A stretch of 64,000 nt of DNA from Clostridium sp. BJN0013 (GCF_040939125.1 NZ_CP162495.1:2914001-2978000), one strand, 5' to 3'. Shown: positions 9,156 through 18,080, counted from the stretch's first letter. Notes: a model not told the origin generated them from the sequence alone. Made by a program: numbers and translations.

Positions 9156-10736
9156 TTAAATTTTCTCCATACTCTGCGACATTCTAGCTAAAATATCACC
9201 TAATTTACCTGCATCCTTTTCATCTGTAAGTACAGTAAGATAATCTCCTGCATAAATAACTGTATTCCCATGGGGTATTATGATTTCACATCCTCTTCTA
9301 ATTTCTGTTATCAAACAAAATTCAGGCCATTTTATATCTTTTACTTGTTTTCCATCTAAATAACATCCCATACAAACTGGAATTTCTAAAATAAACTTAG
9401 ATTTAGTATTTTCAATTTTAAAATTTGTATTATTAATTAAAAATTTTTCAAGCAATGAATCATAAATGGGTTTGGATCCCAATATATCTGCAGTTAAATA
9501 GGCAACTATGGATACAATACTTAATGGAAGAAAATTATTAAATCCTCCTGTCATCTCTGTAATCAATATAATCCCTGTAATTGGAGATCTCACAACTGCA
9601 GTAAAATATCCTGCCATTCCAAGAATCACAAAATTATTTATGTAGTTTGCATTAATATTCAATATATTAATAAGCAAACTTCCATACTCATATCCAATTA
9701 ATGCTCCTATAGTAAGTATTGGAAGAAATATTCCTCCTGGGGTACCAGATCCATAGCATAATATAGTAAATAAGAATTTTACAATAATTAAAATTAGAAC
9801 AAACTTTATGGTAAGAGAGGTACTGGATAAAGACATTATAAGTGAATTACCTCCACCTAAAACTTCTGGTAAAAAGAGAGCAAATATTGCTGAAATCAAA
9901 AGAGGAAAAACCGGATTAAATTCTTTTGGAATCCACTTTTGTCTGGAATATAATTTCTGACCCTCCAAAAGAACAATATTAAAAATTATTCCTGTAATAC
10001 CTATTATAATTCCAAATAATAATAAGTAAAAATAATAATTTAAAGGAATAACATGTATATTTTTAAAATTAAATACAGGATCTATACCCAAAAGTCCACC
10101 ACTTATAAAATCAGCAGATAATGCAGCTGAAAATGTAGAAATTAAAATTAGAGGTGAAAAATTTTTATGTATTTCTTCTAAAGCAAATATTGCTCCAGCC
10201 AAAGGGGCATTAAATGCTGCCGCAAGTCCTGCACTTGCCCCGCTTGTAGTTAGATACTTTTCTTCTATATTTACCCTTTTCAAAATTCTACTTAATCCCT
10301 GCCCTACAGCAGCTCCCAATTGTACTGAAGGTCCTTCCCTTCCAAGAGAAAGTCCAAATCCAATGGCAAAACTTCCTCCTATAAATTTATTTAAAATAAC
10401 CCTTAGCCACCTCATCTCCAGTTTTCTCAGAATAACTCCCTTAACTTGGGGAATGCCACTTCCACTCACCGTGGGATCTTTTTTAACCATATATCCAAGT
10501 ATATATCCCAAAAATACAAGTAATACTATCCATAAGGGTATAACACACCATTTGACCCAAAGTACTTCATAGATTTTTCCTACTTCTTCTCCCAATTTTT
10601 CTATAGTCATTCTGAAAAGTACTATTATAAAACCTGTAATACCCCCTATAATTATACTTTCCCCTACCAATCTTATTTTTAAATTATGCCAATAAAATAA
10701 TACGCTGGGTTTATCTTTTTTATACAAATCATCCAT
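9156..10736 (-). CDS. ClC-family chloride/proton antiporter with TrkA-C domain
   Basis: 526 residues. The ClC core shows the three anion-binding motifs in order: GSGIPQ (about residue 92), GREGPS with the gating glutamate (about 133) and GGIFLP (about 337). FALEEIHKNF places a glutamate where exchangers have the internal proton glutamate, favouring Cl-/H+ exchange over a channel. The last 75 residues form a TrkA-C/RCK-C-like regulatory domain (CLITEIRRG, GDYLTVLTDE). Integral membrane protein; single gene with only a weak SD upstream. Confidence 0.9.
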   Translation of the reverse strand: MDDLYKKDKPSVLFYWHNLKIRLVGESIIIGGITGFIIVLFRMTIEKLGEEVGKIYEVLWVKWCVIPLWIVLLVFLGYILGYMVKKDPTVSGSGIPQVKGVILRKLEMRWLRVILNKFIGGSFAIGFGLSLGREGPSVQLGAAVGQGLSRILKRVNIEEKYLTTSGASAGLAAAFNAPLAGAIFALEEIHKNFSPLILISTFSAALSADFISGGLLGIDPVFNFKNIHVIPLNYYFYLLLFGIIIGITGIIFNIVLLEGQKLYSRQKWIPKEFNPVFPLLISAIFALFLPEVLGGGNSLIMSLSSTSLTIKFVLILIIVKFLFTILCYGSGTPGGIFLPILTIGALIGYEYGSLLINILNINANYINNFVILGMAGYFTAVVRSPITGIILITEMTGGFNNFLPLSIVSIVAYLTADILGSKPIYDSLLEKFLINNTNFKIENTKSKFILEIPVCMGCYLDGKQVKDIKWPEFCLITEIRRGCEIIIPHGNTVIYAGDYLTVLTDEKDAGKLGDILARMSQSMEKI

Positions 10737-10775
10737 ATGAGTTTTCCCGACTTTCTATAACCAATTTAATTAAAA

Positions 10776-10980
10776 TTATCAAGTAATTCTTAGGTTCAGG
10801 TGGAGTTTGCTCGTGAGGAATACTTTCCTCCATCTAAACCTTATTAACAGTATTCTTAGTGTCTTTAGCACTTAGAATGCGTTATCCTTTAGGGGAAGAA
10901 CTTATCCAGAGTCATAACAATACCTATCCCCCACTTTGAAGAAACTTGAGGGTGTTATCAATAGTAGCCTTGGGATAAAT
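10776..10980 (+). repeat. Dispersed structured repeat, copy B (long form)
   Basis: Starts TTATCAAGTAATTCTTAGG, ends TTGGGATAAA. Compared with the common form it carries an extra ~50 nt including the hairpin ATTCTTAGTG-TCTTTAG-CACTTAGAAT (about 10852-10877), shared only with copy H. It occupies the gap between the ClC gene and the livK terminator. Confidence 0.85.
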
Positions 10981-10983
10981 AAA

Positions 10984-11032
10984 GTTGTGAACTTCAAGTC
11001 AAGGAAAGAAACCTTTCTTTAAAGTTCACAAC
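10984..11032 (-). terminator. Intrinsic terminator of the liv operon
   Basis: GTTGTGAACTT and AAGTTCACAAC pair as an 11-bp stem just after the livK stop codon; on the minus strand it runs into TTTATTT. Confidence 0.8.
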
Positions 11033-11040
11033 TCAGTCCA

Positions 11041-12177
11041 TTAATGGCTTACTTTTCTTACAAATATCTGCTTCTGATTTTCTATTTTTATTACGTCGCC
11101 TCCCATAATGGCATTTCTGTTACTGTCATATTTAGTAGTTCCAGCTACTCCTTCAAAACTGATATTCTTTAAGGCATCTTTTATTTTATCTCCTTCTGTA
11201 CTGTTAGCTTCTTTAATAGCAGCTATTAATAAACTACCTGCATTATAGGAACTAGCTGAAATGGCATCTGGCGCTTTATTATATTTCTTTTCATAATTTT
11301 CTTTGAATTTTACATATGCCGGTGTTGTATCTCCAGTAGAAAAGAAATTACTAAAATAGCTTCCATTAACTGTATTTCCTGCAATTTCAAATAAAGCTGG
11401 TGAATCCCATCCATCTCCACCAATAAAAGTAGAGGTTATACCTAAATTTCTTGCTTGTTTTGCTATTAAAGCTACTGTACCATAGTAATCTGGTATAACT
11501 AGTACATCTGGATTAAGCTTTTTTATATTGGTAAGCTGGGCACTAAAATCTTGATCTCCTGCATTAAAGGTAAGTGAAGCCAATACTTTTCCACCTGATT
11601 TTTCAAAATTAGTTGTAAAAAATTCATTAAGTCCCTTATCGTAGTCATTGCCTACATCATAAAGCACAGCTGCTGTTTTAGCCTTTACATCTTGGGTTGC
11701 TATATTTGCAATAATTGTTCCTTGAAAAGTATCATTAAATGTGGATGTAAATACATATTCTCCCCCATTTTTTGTTACTTTAGGGCTTGTACTTACAGAT
11801 ATCATTGGAATTTTATTAGATGTAGCAATAGGTCCCATACTTATAGAACATTTGCTGGCATAGCTTCCAACTACCCCTACCACTTTATCATTATTAATTA
11901 ACTTTTGTATGGCATTGGCAGAGTTAGAAGGTTTGTTTTCATCATCTTCAAAATAAAATTTCACTTTTTTGCCATTGATACCTCCACTAGCATTAGTTTC
12001 CTCTTCCAACATTTCCAGTGCATTCTTACATGCCTGCCCCATGACAGATACATCTCCTGTAAGTGGAAAAACTGCCCCTAATCTTATTTCCTCTGATTCA
12101 GATTGTTTACCACACCCTATCAGTACCACAGACCCTAGCATTAAAGCCATGGATATTGACAAAAATTTCTTTAACAT
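11041..12177 (-). CDS. livK: Branched-chain amino-acid ABC transporter, substrate-binding lipoprotein
   Basis: Periplasmic-binding fold type I of the Leu/Ile/Val family. A lipoprotein signal ends at the lipobox VLIGC, so the protein is tethered outside the membrane. Landmarks: IRLGAVFPLTGDVSVMGQ, EDDENKPSNSANA and VVGVVGSYASKCSISM. I start at 12177, where GGGGGA lies 8 nt upstream and the signal peptide begins; the open frame extends 21 codons further without an SD. It is the last gene of livH-M-G-F-K, separated from livF by a hairpin. Confidence 0.9.
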   Translation of the reverse strand: MLKKFLSISMALMLGSVVLIGCGKQSESEEIRLGAVFPLTGDVSVMGQACKNALEMLEEETNASGGINGKKVKFYFEDDENKPSNSANAIQKLINNDKVVGVVGSYASKCSISMGPIATSNKIPMISVSTSPKVTKNGGEYVFTSTFNDTFQGTIIANIATQDVKAKTAAVLYDVGNDYDKGLNEFFTTNFEKSGGKVLASLTFNAGDQDFSAQLTNIKKLNPDVLVIPDYYGTVALIAKQARNLGITSTFIGGDGWDSPALFEIAGNTVNGSYFSNFFSTGDTTPAYVKFKENYEKKYNKAPDAISASSYNAGSLLIAAIKEANSTEGDKIKDALKNISFEGVAGTTKYDSNRNAIMGGDVIKIENQKQIFVRKVSH

Positions 12178-12231
12178 GTATAAATCCCCCTTAAAAATTT
12201 TATAAATTGTATTTTTAAAATTAAAAAATAA

Positions 12232-12267
12232 GCCTATCACTATAATAAAAAATTATCCAAGATAGGC
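12232..12267 (-). promoter_or_regulatory. Hairpin with T tract between livF and livK
   Basis: GCCTATC (inside the last codons of livF) pairs with GATAGGC, followed by TTATTTTTT. It resembles a weak intercistronic terminator or an mRNA-stabilising stem, placed where the amount of binding protein could be set separately from the ATPases and permeases. Confidence 0.45.
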
Positions 12268-12954
12268 ACTTTTTACTGATTCATTAACTAATAGCTCCCT
12301 GGCATTTCCTTCAAGAACTATTCTTCCAGTTTCTAAGATATAAGCTTTGCTGGCTACAGAAAGCGCCATATTGGCATTTTGTTCAACTAATAAAATAGTA
12401 GTACCTTTTTTATTAATCTCCTTTATTATGTTAAATATCTGCTGAACTATTATAGGTGCAAGCCCCATAGAGGGCTCATCCATAAGAAGCAGCTGAGGTT
12501 TTACCATAAGTGCTCTGGCTATGGCCAGCATTTGCTGCTCTCCTCCGCTTAAAGTACCTGCTGGCTGTTCTTTTCTCTCTTTTAATATTGGAAATATATC
12601 AAAAATAGTCTCATAATCCTTTTTTACACCTGCTTTATCTTTTCTTATATAGGCACCTAACTGCAGATTTTCAAAAACAGTTAAATTTGAAAATACCCTT
12701 CTTCCTTCCAAAACATGAGAAATCCCTCTGGAAACTATCTTATATGCGGGCACCTTATTTAAAGATTTCCCCTTAAATATAACTTCTCCTGATTTACAGG
12801 GGTTCAATCCAGATATAGCTCTTAAAATTGATGTCTTTCCTGCTCCATTAGCCCCTATCAATGTAATTATTTGCCCTTCTTCCACTTCTAAAGATATATC
12901 TTTCAGTGCATGTATTACGCCATAGTATAAATTCACATTATTGAGTTTTAACAT
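12253..12954 (-). CDS. livF: Branched-chain amino-acid ABC transporter ATPase LivF
   Basis: 233 residues. Walker A GANGAGKTS, signature LSGGEQQMLAIARAL, Walker B LLLMDEPSMGL, H-loop replaced by the usual LVEQNA of LivF. Together with LivG it powers uptake of Leu/Ile/Val. It starts directly at the end of livG, so the two are likely translationally coupled. Confidence 0.95.
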   Translation of the reverse strand: MLKLNNVNLYYGVIHALKDISLEVEEGQIITLIGANGAGKTSILRAISGLNPCKSGEVIFKGKSLNKVPAYKIVSRGISHVLEGRRVFSNLTVFENLQLGAYIRKDKAGVKKDYETIFDIFPILKERKEQPAGTLSGGEQQMLAIARALMVKPQLLLMDEPSMGLAPIIVQQIFNIIKEINKKGTTILLVEQNANMALSVASKAYILETGRIVLEGNARELLVNESVKSAYLG

Positions 12955-13728
12955 CTACATTTTAACCTCCTCTCCTAAATAGGCACTTATAACTTTAGGA
13001 TTTTTTCTTATTTCCTGAGGAGATCCTTTTGCAATCATCTGCCCGTGATCAAGCACCACAAGTCTTTCACATATTCCCATAACTAACTTCATATCATGTT
13101 CAATTAAAAGTATTGAGATCTTGAATTCATCCCTTACCCATTTAATAAGTTCCATTAAATTTAAAGTTTCCTGCGGATTCATACCTGCTGCCGGTTCATC
13201 TAAAAGAAGCACTTTAGGCTCTGTGGCAAGGGCTCTTACTATCTCAAGCTTTCTTTGTTGTCCATAGGGCAGATTCATTGCAAGTTCATCTTTTTTATCC
13301 AGCAATCCAAATATTTTCAACAATCTTTCTGCATTTTCATCCATAGATTTTTCTTCTCTGTAGTATTTTGGCATCCTTAAAATGCACTGCCAAAAATTAT
13401 ATTTATCAAGATATGAAAATGAAATTTTTACATTATCAAGCACAGACATATGCTTAAACAACCTTATATTTTGAAAAGTACGTGCTATATGCTTTTTAGC
13501 CAATTCATGAGGTTTTAAATTAATGACTTTCCTTCCCATAATTTCTATATATCCATCTGTAGGTTGGTATACACCTGTAAGCATATTAAAAACAGTAGTC
13601 TTTCCTGCTCCGTTTGGGCCTATCAATCCAACGATCTCATTTTCATCAATATCCAGATTAAAATCGGAAACTGCCGTTAAACCACCAAATTTTATTGTTA
13701 TATCTTTAGCACTAAGCAGGGACATCAT
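12955..13728 (-). CDS. livG: Branched-chain amino-acid ABC transporter ATPase LivG
   Basis: 257 residues. Walker A GPNGAGKTT, the LivG-type signature LPYGQQRKLEIVRAL, Walker B VLLLDEPAAGMNPQET and LLIEHDMKLVMGICERLVVLDHG. It overlaps the end of livM by 17 nt. The start has two adjacent ATG codons behind GGAGGGAGAG. Confidence 0.95.
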   Translation of the reverse strand: MMSLLSAKDITIKFGGLTAVSDFNLDIDENEIVGLIGPNGAGKTTVFNMLTGVYQPTDGYIEIMGRKVINLKPHELAKKHIARTFQNIRLFKHMSVLDNVKISFSYLDKYNFWQCILRMPKYYREEKSMDENAERLLKIFGLLDKKDELAMNLPYGQQRKLEIVRALATEPKVLLLDEPAAGMNPQETLNLMELIKWVRDEFKISILLIEHDMKLVMGICERLVVLDHGQMIAKGSPQEIRKNPKVISAYLGEEVKM

Positions 13729-14686
13729 ACTCTCCCTCCTTTTTATGTAATATTTTTTTCTTTACAAAATTAATAATCTTTTTGAAGGAAATTTCTCTCA
13801 TGCCAAATACACCCTCCGGTCTAAATATCATTAATGCAACAAGTGCCGCCGAATATATAACCATTCTATAATTAGCTACAGGTCTTAAAATTTCTGGAAG
13901 AGAGGTCAGTATAGTTGTAGATAAAATACAACCGGATATGCTGCCCATTCCACCAAATACCACATAAGTAACTATATCAAAAGATTTCAAATAATCAAAA
14001 GATTTAGGATCTAAAAACATAAAATAATGGGCATATAAAACTCCTGCTATACCTGCAAAAAAAGAAGCTGTTACAAAAGCTATCATTTTATATTTAGTAG
14101 TATTTATTCCTATAGAACTAGAAGCCAGTTCATCTTCTCTTATAGACAACATTGCTCGTCCATAAGAAGATCTCTTTATGTTATAAGCAATTACTATAAT
14201 AAACACCGTAATGAAAAATACCATTGCAAAGCTAGTTTTTTTAGGTATTCCCGCCAACCCTTCCGCTCCGCCCAGGGTATTTGAATTTACTATGGCAATT
14301 CTTATTATTTCTCCAAACCCCAGAGTTGTTATAGCTAGATAATCTCCCTTTAATCTTAATGTGGGAATACCTATGATAACTCCAAAAAAAGCTGCCATCA
14401 GTCCTCCAGCTATTAACACCAAGAAAAAGGGTGCATCTAATTTTAAGGTTAAAATAGCCGCAGTATATCCACCTATAGACATAAATCCCGCATGACCTAA
14501 TGCCAGCTGACCTGTATATCCAACTATCATATTTAAACTTACTGCCAATATTATATTTATACCTATAATAATCAATATTTGGACTACGTACTCGTCTATC
14601 ATCTCTAAACTTATGAGAGTTTGTACTACACCAAATACTATTAATACTGCAGCTAATATAAACAATATATTTTTCCTATGCTTCAT
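13712..14686 (-). CDS. livM: Branched-chain amino-acid ABC transporter permease LivM
   Basis: About 324 residues, highly hydrophobic, with the LivM signature VGYTGQLALGHAGFMSIGGY and the family loop GLAGIPKK. Start chosen at 14686 because GGGAG lies 6 nt upstream; a longer frame from 14737 overlaps the end of livH and has no SD. It forms the membrane channel with LivH. Confidence 0.9.
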   Translation of the reverse strand: MKHRKNILFILAAVLIVFGVVQTLISLEMIDEYVVQILIIIGINIILAVSLNMIVGYTGQLALGHAGFMSIGGYTAAILTLKLDAPFFLVLIAGGLMAAFFGVIIGIPTLRLKGDYLAITTLGFGEIIRIAIVNSNTLGGAEGLAGIPKKTSFAMVFFITVFIIVIAYNIKRSSYGRAMLSIREDELASSSIGINTTKYKMIAFVTASFFAGIAGVLYAHYFMFLDPKSFDYLKSFDIVTYVVFGGMGSISGCILSTTILTSLPEILRPVANYRMVIYSAALVALMIFRPEGVFGMREISFKKIINFVKKKILHKKEGEYDVPA

Positions 14687-14699
14687 ATTAAACTCCCAC

Positions 14700-15575
14700 C
14701 TACACTTTCTCATTAACTTTTTTACCAAGTAATCCACTAGGCTTAAATATAAGTATAATTATTAATATAATATAAGCTATACCATCTGAAAGTTTTGTAG
14801 ATATAAAAGCTTTGGTAAATATTTCTGATACACCAAGTACAATTCCTCCCACCATAGCGCCGGGGATAAGTCCTATTCCTCCTACAACTGCAGCTATAAA
14901 AGCTTTAAGTCCCGGTATCATGCCCATATATGGATCTATTTTAGGATATGACATACCTATAAGAACTCCTGCAGCTGCTGCCAGTGCAGAACCTATGGCA
15001 AAAGTTAAAGATATGGTATTATTTACATTTATACCCATGAGTTCTGTAGCTTCCGTGTCAAAAGATGCAGCTCTCATGGCCCTTCCAACTTTTGTTTTAT
15101 ACACAATAACCTGCAGCAAAATAACCAATATAAAACAGACCAATAAAGTGGCAATTTGCAGATTATTTATCTGGAAATCTCCTATTTTATAAAGTTTTAC
15201 CTTTAAAAGTTCAGGAAATGGCCTGGGATTTGGTCCGAATATAACCCTAAAACCGTTCTCAAGCAAAAGTGATATTCCCATAGAAGTAATAAATAAAGTT
15301 ATTCTAGATGAATTTCTAAGGGGCTTATATGCAATTTTTTCAATTATTATTCCCAAAAGTGCACTTCCAACCATAGCAATTATTAAGGTAAGTATAAAAC
15401 CTGTATTTAAATTTTTAACTGCCAGAAACCCAAAAAAAGCCCCTGCCATATATATATCTCCATGTGCAAAATTCATAAGCTTTACTATGCCATACACCAT
15501 GGTATATCCAATTGCTATTAAAGCATAAACACCCCCCAGTGCTAGTCCATTAACTAATTGCTGAGCAAAATTCAT
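14700..15575 (-). CDS. livH: Branched-chain amino-acid ABC transporter permease LivH
   Basis: 291 residues, about eight hydrophobic segments, with the LivH signature GYTMVYGIVKLMNFAHGD and GGIGLIPGAMVGGI. First gene of the importer operon; AGGAGG precedes the ATG. The upstream DNA holds repeat copy C, so the operon promoter must lie between that repeat and 15575 or read through it. Confidence 0.95.
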   Translation of the reverse strand: MNFAQQLVNGLALGGVYALIAIGYTMVYGIVKLMNFAHGDIYMAGAFFGFLAVKNLNTGFILTLIIAMVGSALLGIIIEKIAYKPLRNSSRITLFITSMGISLLLENGFRVIFGPNPRPFPELLKVKLYKIGDFQINNLQIATLLVCFILVILLQVIVYKTKVGRAMRAASFDTEATELMGINVNNTISLTFAIGSALAAAAGVLIGMSYPKIDPYMGMIPGLKAFIAAVVGGIGLIPGAMVGGIVLGVSEIFTKAFISTKLSDGIAYIILIIILIFKPSGLLGKKVNEKV

Positions 15576-15614
15576 AATATGCCTCCTGTATAAAAAGTTA
15601 TATCTATAGTCATT

Positions 15615-15766
15615 AAATCAAGTGATTCTTAGGTTTAGATGGAGCTTACTATAGAGAACTTTTTTCTCCACCTGAACCTTAGAAAAACTTATCCAAGGCG
15701 TATAGCAGTGCTTATCTCCCACTTTGAAGAAGATGGAAATATTAGCAATGATAGCGTTCGAATAAA
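15615..15766 (+). repeat. Dispersed structured repeat, copy C
   Basis: Starts AATCAAGTGATTCTTAGG and ends GCGTTCGAATAAA. Both predicted stems are present, with GTTTAGATGGAG paired to CTCCACCTGAAC-type sequence in the first. It lies between divergent livH and the Mop gene. Confidence 0.85.
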
Positions 15767-16075
15767 TTTTTACATTTTCTATAAATAAACGATTAATTAT
15801 GAACTAATTATATATTATATTTAGGGTATAATCAAGAATACTACTAAACAAAACAATATTCCTTAATAAACTGTCAACTTTCACACTGCTTTTTTGATGA
15901 TAATTCAAAATACTTTCAACCTACTTGTCAGAAAAATCGACTTTTATTGTACAAAATAATAATATTTGCTAGTTTACGGTTATTATATCTAAATTTTATT
16001 TTCTAAAGTTTGTAACTAATATAATCATAATAGAATAGCATAATCTTGTAGATAAATCTTTATGGAGGCATTTTA
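15767..16075. other. Intergenic region upstream of the Mop gene
   Basis: About 300 bp of AT-rich DNA with no open frame worth reporting. It presumably carries the promoter of the Mop gene (TTTATGGAGGC is its SD region) and perhaps of livH. I could not identify an operator. Confidence 0.5.
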
Positions 16076-16756
16076 ATGATTGATAATTGCCGAGCTGGCC
16101 AAAATTATTATGATGGTCTTGAATATTTCTGCCCATGGGTAAGATATCACCCTAATGCATATTATCCCCCAAATGTAACTGCTGAAATGGCTTTAAGTGC
16201 CAGAAATCAATTTAAAGGAAGAGTTGTTAAAATAAATAAGGGAGATGTTGTAGGTCAAGTGTTAATTGACATTGGATGTGGAAACTCAATATCCTCAGTA
16301 ATCACAACAGCTTCAATACGAGATCTAAGATTAAGTGTAGGTTCGCAAGTTAGAGCTATCGTTAAATCAACAAATGTTATGATAATGGATTCTTCCTCTA
16401 ATATGACGCCTAATTCTAATATAATGCCTAATCCTAGTAATAAGATGCCTAATTCCAATAACATAATGCCCAACTCTAATAAACTGATGCCTAACTCTAA
16501 TAAACTGATGCCTAACTCCAATGTGAAATCTGACAAAGAAAAATCTAAAATGGCACTAAGCGCTAGAAATCAGCTAAAAGGAAAAGTTACTAAAATAACT
16601 CAAGGAGATGTTGTAAGTCAGGTATTGATAGATATAGGTTGTAGAAATTCAGTATCTTCTGTAATTACAACAACTTCCTTAAAAGATCTTGGAATTAAAT
16701 TAGGTTCAGAAGTTAAAGCTGTAATTAAGTCAACAGATGTTATGATAATGAAGTAA
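16076..16756 (+). CDS. Tandem-Mop (TOBE) molybdate-binding protein with Pro-Asn-Ser repeat linker
   Basis: 226 residues. Two molbindin (Mop) domains, residues 38-104 and 159-225, both start MALSARNQ(F/L)KG and end STxVMIM and are very similar to each other. Clostridial Mop proteins bind molybdate (or tungstate) oligomerically in the cytoplasm as a store. The domains are joined by a low-complexity linker (about 105-157) built from repeats of the type MPNSNKL. The first 37 residues (with YYDGLEYFCPW and PYYPPN-like stretches) are not part of the domain and are unrecognised. GGAGG precedes the ATG. A role in supplying Mo-enzymes is inference. Confidence 0.85.
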   Translation: MIDNCRAGQNYYDGLEYFCPWVRYHPNAYYPPNVTAEMALSARNQFKGRVVKINKGDVVGQVLIDIGCGNSISSVITTASIRDLRLSVGSQVRAIVKSTNVMIMDSSSNMTPNSNIMPNPSNKMPNSNNIMPNSNKLMPNSNKLMPNSNVKSDKEKSKMALSARNQLKGKVTKITQGDVVSQVLIDIGCRNSVSSVITTTSLKDLGIKLGSEVKAVIKSTDVMIMK

Positions 16757-16830
16757 CTATTCCCATAATAAGTTAAAGCTTTAATCATATCATAAAATTA
16801 TAATATATTCCTTAAATATTTTACACAGTA

Positions 16831-16878
16831 AAAAGCTGTCTTAAAATGATGAATAAGAACATCATAAAAGACAGCTTT
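16831..16878. terminator. Bidirectional terminator between the Mop and def genes
   Basis: AAAAGCTGTCTT and AAGACAGCTTTC pair around an AT-rich loop between two convergent genes, with A/T tracts on both sides. Confidence 0.8.
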
Positions 16879-16911
16879 CTTTATAAGTACATCTCTGTTA
16901 AAATTAATAAT

Positions 16912-17364
16912 TCATTTCATATATTCAGTAACTAAATCAGTAAAAAGTATACCTTCCAGATGATCTATTTCATGACAGAAACATTTCGCTAAATCTCTTG
17001 TACCTTTTAATATAACTTTACTTCCCTCTTCATTTAATGCTTCTATTGTGACTTTTGCAGGTCTTTTTAATTTTCCAAACACATTAGGAATACTTAAGCA
17101 TCCTTCTATAACCTCTTGTTCTCCCGTACACTTAATTATTTTTGGATTGACTAATCTTATGAGTCCTTGTCCCATATCTATTACAACCAATCTCTTCAAT
17201 ATACCAATTTGTGGAGCTGCCAAGCCCCCGCCATTTTCTGTATCATACATGGTATCAGCCATATCATTTAAAATTTGTCTTATTTTATCATCTACTACTT
17301 TCACTTCTCTACTCTTTTTTCTTAATATATCATCACCAAAAAGTCTGATTTGTCTTAATGCCAT
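16912..17364 (-). CDS. def: Peptide deformylase
   Basis: 150 residues. It removes the formyl group from nascent protein N-termini. All three metal-site motifs are visible: GGGLAAPQIG (about 44-53), EGCLSIP (about 87-93) with the metal cysteine, and HEIDHLEG (about 131-138) with the two histidines and catalytic Glu. It begins directly after the stop codon of an XRE regulator gene, so the two are one transcript. An accessory-type deformylase: it is not next to fmt or priA as the housekeeping copy often is. Confidence 0.92.
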   Translation of the reverse strand: MALRQIRLFGDDILRKKSREVKVVDDKIRQILNDMADTMYDTENGGGLAAPQIGILKRLVVIDMGQGLIRLVNPKIIKCTGEQEVIEGCLSIPNVFGKLKRPAKVTIEALNEEGSKVILKGTRDLAKCFCHEIDHLEGILFTDLVTEYMK

Positions 17365-17601
17365 CTAAACAACACCTCTACTTTGCTGTGCTCTTGATTT
17401 TCTTTTACTTTCTTTGAAAAGAAAAACTTCTTCTATGCAGCAATGAAATATATTACTGATATCATAAGCTAACCATATAGATGGTTCAAATTTTTCTGTC
17501 TCAATGGCATTTATTGCTTGTCTTGATACTCCTACAAGTTTTCCTAACTGTTCCTGAGTCAGTCCAAGAGATTCTCGCAATTCTTTTAATCGATTTTTCA
17601 T
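17365..17601 (-). CDS. Small XRE-family HTH regulator coupled to def
   Basis: 78 residues: one helix-turn-helix of the Cro/CI type (LRESLGLTQEQLGKLVGVSRQAINAIE, here given as the segment 8-34) and a basic tail. The fold and length match the YozG/antitoxin-like small XRE group. Its stop codon abuts the def start codon. The promoter upstream is flanked by two copies of a 12-bp sequence, suggesting that it represses its own operon. The start ATG has an AGGAGTG region 8 nt upstream. Confidence 0.9.
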   Translation of the reverse strand: MKNRLKELRESLGLTQEQLGKLVGVSRQAINAIETEKFEPSIWLAYDISNIFHCCIEEVFLFKESKRKSRAQQSRGVV

Positions 17602-17620
17602 AAATTATCACTCCTGTAAT

Positions 17621-17678
17621 GTTAACCTTACACAGGTATTGTAACACTATTTAATTTATATATCAAGTTAACCTTACA
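17621..17678 (-). promoter_or_regulatory. Promoter bracketed by two identical operator-like repeats
   Basis: On the minus strand TTGATA, a 17-nt spacer and TACAAT form a near-consensus sigma-A promoter (17664-17636). TGTAAGGTTAAC occurs twice in the same orientation, immediately before the -35 box (17678-17667) and just after the -10/+1 region (17632-17621), 46 bp apart. The layout is that of an autorepressed operon; the XRE protein encoded first is the obvious candidate. Confidence 0.75.
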
Positions 17679-17732
17679 TTAATAATCTTTATAGAAAATA
17701 GTTTTAAATATTGCCCTTAATTATTGCTGTCT

Positions 17733-17860
17733 ATTAAGTGATTCTTAGATTCAGGTGGAGTTTGCTTATGAGAAATGCTTTTCTCCATCTGAACCTTAGA
17801 AGAACTTATCCAGGCACGCAGCAATGCCTATCTCCCACTTTGAAGAAGCATTCGGATAAA
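17733..17860 (+). repeat. Dispersed structured repeat, copy D (internal deletion)
   Basis: Starts ATTAAGTGATTCTTAG, has the full first stem, but jumps from TTTGAAGAAG directly to CATTCGGATAAA, losing the 3' arm of the inner second stem. Its right end coincides with the broken 3' end of a CD3324-like reading frame. Confidence 0.85.
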
Positions 17861-17861
17861 A

Positions 17862-18080
17862 AATTAATTTTTTGCTGCCAGTTAACTCTCCACAGCTTTT
17901 TCTATTACATCTTTTTCTTGGTGTATAAATATATTCTTCATCAATATACTCTTGAATTGCTAATATGAGTTCTGATGATAATATATCTGCTGCTTTTTTA
18001 TAGCCCAATTCTGTACTTCTTCTAATATGATTTTTAGGATCACGCAGAGGACATTTTATCTCATTGTGAAATAGCCCCTG
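17862..18080 (-). pseudogene. Truncated CD3324-like small protein gene
   Basis: The minus strand reads GYKKAADILSSELILAIQEY, then IDEEYIYTPRKRCNRKSCGE and LTGSKK, which matches the N-terminal half of a common clostridial small HTH-like protein (CD3324 family). The frame then passes into repeat copy D and stops. Upstream there are further in-frame residues (HNEIKCPLRDPKN) but no clear start before a TAG at 18081-18083. Both ends are damaged. The family match is from memory of the conserved motif and is moderately sure. Confidence 0.55.

Noticed and set aside
10363-15192. Several plus-strand frames opposite clc and liv genes
   Set aside because: They mirror strongly conserved minus-strand genes and have no start signals.
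17796-18008. A complete 70-residue protein starting TTG at 18008
   Set aside because: Its last 20 residues come from the dispersed repeat, and the protein-like sequence continues upstream of the TTG, so it is a truncated gene.
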